Positions 51,512-53,758 of a DNA stretch of 53,758 bases are shown here, in pieces. A model generated the notes under the pieces. That model was given only the letters and a program-made list of their open reading frames with translations, had not been told where the DNA came from and did not search any database. Position 1 is the first letter of the stretch; each line of letters opens with the position of its first letter. Source of the stretch: an uncultured Oscillospiraceae bacterium (GTDB lineage Bacteria; Bacillota_A; Clostridia; Oscillospirales; Acutalibacteraceae); assembly GCA_910587995.1 (NCBI GenBank), contig CAJUNS010000015.1, positions 1-53,758 on the forward strand. Direction: 5' to 3'. Both the position numbers and the translations under genes were made by a program.

Positions 51512-52288
51512 CTACTTGCGGCCCGGGAGGGCGGACCAGCATCGGAACAGGCAGAGCCATTGCACATATTTTAAGTTGGCGTCCTCGGCGGGAGGCAGGC
51601 CCGCCAAGCGCAGCGCCACCGCGGCCTGCCTGCGCGTCAGCATACTCCCCAGGCCCCGCTTCCAGGCCCGCTCCAAAAAAGCGCGGTACAGCCGCCGCTC
51701 CGTCAGGGGCAGGTCGGGCTGGTCCCGGCGGACCAGTTCCAGCAGCGCGGCATCCACCCGGGGCGCGGGGTGGAACTCCGTCCGGGGCACAAAGGCCGCC
51801 AGCCGCACTTGAAAAAAGGGGCGCAGCGTCAAAGAGGTCAGGTTCTCTCCCGGGCGGCCCGCAAAGCGCTTGGCCGCGCCCTGCTCCACAATCAGCCAGG
51901 CGGCTTCCGGCAGATTGGGCGCATTGGTCAGGCGGCGCAGAATCTCCGTGGTTCGGCCAAAGGGGATATTGGCAAAAACCTTGTACGGTTCTTTGGGCAG
52001 GGGCATTTGAAGGAAATCCCCCTGATAAAGGCGGAAATTGGGCTGGCCGCCAAAACGCTCGGTCAGGCGGCGGCAGAGGGCCGGGTCCAGCTCCGCGGCC
52101 AACAGGCGGCCGCAGCGGAGCAGCAGTTCCCGGGTAATGTGCCCCCGGCCCGGGCCGATTTCCACCACCAGGTCCTGCTGCCCGATGGCGGCGGCGTCCA
52201 GCAGGCGGCGGACTGCCCGGCCGCTGGTCAAAAAGTTTTGCCCGGCCCAAAGGGGCGCACTGGGGGCGTGGTTGTTATTTTTAGGCAT
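51512..52288 (-). CDS. Erm-type 23S rRNA adenine N6-methyltransferase
   Basis: 258 residues. The start WAGQNFLTSGRAVRRLL matches the Erm/KsgA family. SAM motif I is VVEIGPGRGHITREL (~41-55), motif II LAAELDPAL, and the target-adenine motif is NIPFGRTTEILRRL (~108). The C-terminal EFHPAPRVDAALLELVRRDQ and FLERAWKRGLGSMLTRRQ segments, and the ~260-residue size, favour Erm over KsgA (~285). Erm enzymes methylate A2058 and protect against macrolides, lincosamides and streptogramin B. A long leader with an arrest-type peptide supports this reading. It does not obviously match an Erm class I can name. Confidence 0.85.
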   Translation of the reverse strand: MPKNNNHAPSAPLWAGQNFLTSGRAVRRLLDAAAIGQQDLVVEIGPGRGHITRELLLRCGRLLAAELDPALCRRLTERFGGQPNFRLYQGDFLQMPLPKEPYKVFANIPFGRTTEILRRLTNAPNLPEAAWLIVEQGAAKRFAGRPGENLTSLTLRPFFQVRLAAFVPRTEFHPAPRVDAALLELVRRDQPDLPLTERRLYRAFLERAWKRGLGSMLTRRQAAVALRLAGLPPAEDANLKYVQWLCLFRCWSALPGRK

Positions 52289-52319
52289 AAAAAAGCACCT
52301 CTCTCGTTTTTGTGAACAG

Positions 52320-52376
52320 AAAAGAGGCGCAACAAAACCAGGGCCATAGGTCCCGTTTTTCTGTTATGCCTCTTTT
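52320..52376 (-). promoter_or_regulatory. erm leader attenuator hairpin
   Basis: Minus strand: AAAAGAGGC (52368-52376), which overlaps the leader-peptide stop, pairs with GCCTCTTTT (52320-52328); the inner part can also pair. The CCTCT of the 3' arm is complementary to AGAGG in the erm ribosome site (52297-52304) and to the leader's own AGGAGG. TTTTCTGTT follows. It can act as a terminator or as a switch over the erm ribosome site; which one is not decided by sequence alone. Confidence 0.6.
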
Positions 52377-52413
52377 AGATGTTCCTTAACCGAGCAAAGG
52401 CGAAAATTAACAA
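52375..52413 (-). CDS. erm leader peptide MLIFAFARLRNI
   Basis: A 12-codon ORF with a TTG start and an ideal AGGAGG (52422-52427) 8 nt upstream. It ends in TAA inside the 5' arm of the attenuator hairpin. It contains R-L-R, the arrest motif known from ErmDL-type leaders, in which a macrolide-bound ribosome stalls. The position, size, ribosome site and motif all fit an inducible erm leader. A longer reading from GTG 52434 lacks a ribosome site. Confidence 0.7.
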   Translation of the reverse strand: MLIFAFARLRNI

Positions 52414-52458
52414 CCCAAAAGCCTCCTGTCTCACCGCTGGCGCGGCTGCACTGCTGCC

Positions 52459-52498
52459 GTTAACGCAGCAAAAAAAGATTTTTCATATCTTTTGAACC
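52459..52498 (-). repeat. 40-bp hairpin element, copy B, in the erm leader
   Basis: Shares GGTTCAAAAGA, a 10-nt variable stretch, CTTTT and CTGCGTTAAC with the element at 13443-13481. It can form AAAAGAT/ATCTTTT followed by TTT. An 8-codon ORF (MKNLFLLR) lies inside it, but without a ribosome site. Confidence 0.5.
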
Positions 52499-52525
52499 GG
52501 ACAGCTTTGCCGCCCAGCTTAAAAA

Positions 52526-52550
52526 CCGGTATTCAGCGGTTTTTAAGTAC
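52526..52550 (-). other. 11-bp hairpin at the 5' end of the erm leader
   Basis: Minus strand: CTTAAAAACCG and CGGTTTTTAAG form a perfect stem a few nucleotides after the predicted transcription start. It is part of the folded leader. Confidence 0.6.
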
Positions 52551-52561
52551 ATTTGCTACAC

Positions 52562-52590
52562 AGTATAGGACATCTGGCGGTATTTGTCAA
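52562..52590 (-). promoter_or_regulatory. consensus sigma-A promoter for erm
   Basis: Minus strand: -35 TTGACA (52585-52590), exactly 17 bp, -10 TATACT (52562-52567). It gives a leader of about 265 nt before the erm start codon. Confidence 0.9.
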
Positions 52591-52625
52591 GGGAAAATCT
52601 ATTTTGAAAAAAACAAAAATAAAGC

Positions 52626-52654
52626 TTGACTTCTTTGTCAAAGTCTGGTATACT
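52626..52654 (+). promoter_or_regulatory. sigma-A promoter for tRNA-Val
   Basis: -35 TTGACT (52626-52631), 17-bp spacer, -10 TATACT (52649-52654), 12 bp before the tRNA. It is divergent from the erm promoter. Confidence 0.85.
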
Positions 52655-52666
52655 AAATGACGTTAC

Positions 52667-52743
52667 GGGGGTATAGCTCAGCTGGTTAGAGCGCCTGCTT
52701 CACACGTAGGAGGTCACAGGTTCGAGTCCTGTTATCCCCACCA
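52667..52743 (+). tRNA. tRNA-Val (anticodon CAC)
   Basis: A 77-nt cloverleaf with encoded CCA. The 7-bp acceptor stem (GGGGGTA with TATCCCC, one G-T), D arm GCTC/GAGC, anticodon stem CCTGC/GTAGG with loop TTCACAC (anticodon CAC, reads GUG), and T arm ACAGG-TTCGAGT-CCTGT are all intact. Its 3' end is the likely integration site of the element whose recombinase remains follow. Confidence 0.96.
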
Positions 52744-52747
52744 CCCA

Positions 52748-52785
52748 AAAGCCTGGGAAACAAGCGGTTTCCCGGGCTTTTTCCT
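52748..52785 (+). terminator. intrinsic terminator after tRNA-Val
   Basis: A long stem AAGCCTGGGAAAC/GGTTTCCCGGGCTT with one mismatch, then TTTTTCCTTTT. Confidence 0.85.
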
Positions 52786-52789
52786 TTTG

Positions 52790-53219
52790 TCCAATTATGC
52801 TTTCTCGGGGCCGCTGACTACCCTCCTGACTACCGCCGGAGAGGTACCGCTCCAGCTGGATCAGGGAGGCGGCGGCATCCTCCTTTTCCATGTGGGTGTA
52901 AAGATTGGCGGTCATTTGGATGGTGGAGTATCCCACAAGGTACTGTGCAGTCTTCAGGCCAATGCCCACCCGGTAGAGATTTGAGCAGTAGCTAGACGGG
53001 CCCGTACCTCACAGGGGGCGGCTCATTTCACCTTATCCCACATCCGCAGAATCTGGCGTAAAGCGGCGGGGATTGGCACTGTGCGGTGGGACGATTTTGT
53101 TTTTAAGTCCTTTCACTGGGGCCGGCTGGTTATTTCTGAGGAAAGCCAGCGCCCGGTTCACGGTTAGCCTGTCCTCTTGGATGTCATCCCACTGTAAGCA
53201 CAGGGGCTCTTCCTGGCGC
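52790..53219 (-). pseudogene. decayed tyrosine recombinase (integrase)
   Basis: Pieces of one integrase in different frames. 53219-53033 reads RQEEPLCLQWDDIQEDRLTV and NRALAFLRNNQPAPVKGLKNK, the first half of the catalytic domain with the first Arg. 52996-52790 reads YCSNLYRVGIGLKTAQYLVG and YSTIQMTANLYTHMEKEDAA, the last part with the nucleophile Tyr in LYTH. The usual His of LGHS is Tyr here, and the R-H-T box between is lost. The reading frame runs on into the tRNA, as expected for an element inserted at the tRNA 3' end. Not functional. Confidence 0.8.
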
Positions 53220-53466
53220 AAACATCCAGCTCCGCGATGCGTTTTTCAGACTGTGCCAGCACAGCCTTTTTCTGCGCCAGCGCCTTGTCACGCTCCCGCA
53301 GGTTCCGCAGTGCGATTTCTTCCAGCACTACACGGCGGATGGAGTGCGTCTTGCACAAGGTACGGTCTTTTCGATAGGTGGAGCAAATGCAATACTCCTG
53401 TTCTGGCTTGAAGTGATTGGCCCGGCAAAGGTACATCTTGCCGCCGCAACCGGCGCATGTGCACAA
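53212..53466 (-). pseudogene. truncated serine recombinase, zinc-ribbon region
   Basis: Reads CTCAGCGGKMYLCRANHFKP, then EQEYCICSTYRKDRTLCKTHSIRR, with the Cys pairs of the recombinase zinc beta-ribbon of large serine recombinases. A heptad-like segment (AQKKAVLAQSEKRIAELD) follows. The catalytic N-terminal domain is absent: upstream is AT-rich unrelated DNA. At its 3' end it runs directly into the tyrosine-integrase fragment in another frame. This is a fusion of two unrelated recombinase remnants, with an internal deletion in the helical part. Confidence 0.75.
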
Positions 53467-53758
53467 AAGTTTATATTACAAAAAATTGTCTCTCGGGGTA
53501 AGCGTTGTGAACGCAGAAGAAACGGATTTTGTCATAAATACAATTTGAGTTAACTAAAAAGCAATAGATTTATTTTCAGTTTCAATAATACCTGTAATAG
53601 CTTGATTGTCCACTTAGAGCATCTCCAGAATTGAATTTTGACTGTTACCTTTCAATCAGCTAAAAAAGCTATGAAAGCTCATAATTGCTTAACCAGTCCT
53701 AAAAACTGTTTCATACTGACAGCCCCAGGCAGCAGGCTCTCCTCATCCCGGAAAACCA
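53467..53758. other. AT-rich flank of the island
   Basis: About 290 bp, clearly richer in A+T than the rest of the window, with no convincing complete gene. On the minus strand 53679-53758 is open without a stop and ends in a TGA (residues DEESLLPGAVSMKQFLGLVK near the end). It could be the C-terminus of a gene that lies beyond the edge, but it is too short to identify. Confidence 0.45.

Noticed and set aside
51370..52137. 255-residue plus-strand frame over the erm gene
   Set aside because: Arg/Pro/Gly-rich shadow; the minus strand holds a complete Erm protein.
52459..52485. 8-codon ORF MKNLFLLR in the erm leader as a second leader peptide
   Set aside because: No ribosome site precedes it, and it lies inside the repeated hairpin element; kept only as a remark.
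52700..52969. Intact 89-residue protein ending inside tRNA-Val
   Set aside because: It is the tail of a decayed integrase plus reverse-strand tRNA sequence (the GITGLEPVTS string is a known artefact of tRNA-overlapping frames).

Overview
The window looks like a chromosomal segment of a GC-rich (by eye about 60% GC), spore-forming, anaerobic Firmicute, most plausibly an Oscillospiraceae-type gut Clostridium. Supporting signs are the gerA-gerB-gerC germination operon, strong AGGAGG-like ribosome sites, overlapping ATGA/GTGA gene junctions, sigma-A promoters, an aldo/keto reductase with ferredoxin-type clusters, and YesM/YesN plus LplABC sugar systems. No 16S rRNA is present, so the genus is inferred.

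Layout. 1-3.3 kb (minus): purC followed by an OmpR-type regulator, a 69-residue two-helix membrane protein and a sensor kinase. 3.4-8.2 kb (plus): galT, comF, a 20-bp tandem repeat, then folE-folP-folB-folK. 8.2-13.4 kb (plus): an 81-bp hairpin repeat, a promoter/structured leader/terminator unit, tex, a GNAT protein, a MATE exporter and a one-domain MGMT protein. 13.6-15.4 kb: asnB. 15.6-19.3 kb (minus): the ger operon, divergent from a DUF421 gene. 20.2-23.1 kb (minus): an iron/siderophore-type ABC importer. 23.3-26.1 kb (minus): aroD overlapping a tandem-AAA+ ATPase. 26.3-31.9 kb: an IlvD/Edd dehydratase, a low-GC AraC/GyrI regulator, a VOC protein with an aldo/keto reductase, and an ECF sigma factor with its putative anti-sigma partner.

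31.9-46.7 kb is a carbohydrate regulon. A ThuA-like protein, class II aldolase, PfkB kinase, fucose/arabinose-isomerase-like protein and Gfo/Idh/MocA dehydrogenase form one minus-strand operon behind an AraC regulator. A YesM/YesN two-component system, a second MocA paralogue of identical length and an LplB-LplC-binding-protein importer follow. The gene set suggests import of a sugar or glycoside, oxidation or isomerisation, phosphorylation and aldol cleavage; the substrate cannot be read from the sequence.

46.8-50.1 kb: a GH13 alpha-glucanase and a second solute-binding protein, each broken by one single-base frameshift in a G/C run. 50.4-51.4 kb: a second copy of the 81-bp repeat, a 14-bp inverted repeat and an AraC regulator. 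51.5-52.6 kb (minus): an Erm-type rRNA methyltransferase behind a consensus promoter and a ~265-nt leader encoding a 12-residue peptide with the R-L-R macrolide-arrest motif. 52.7 kb: tRNA-Val(CAC), followed by decayed tyrosine and serine recombinase fragments and AT-richer DNA, the edge of an integrated element.

Strongest leads: the erm leader peptide/attenuator, the sugar regulon, the 81-bp repeat with compensatory stem changes, and the terminated leader RNA ahead of tex.
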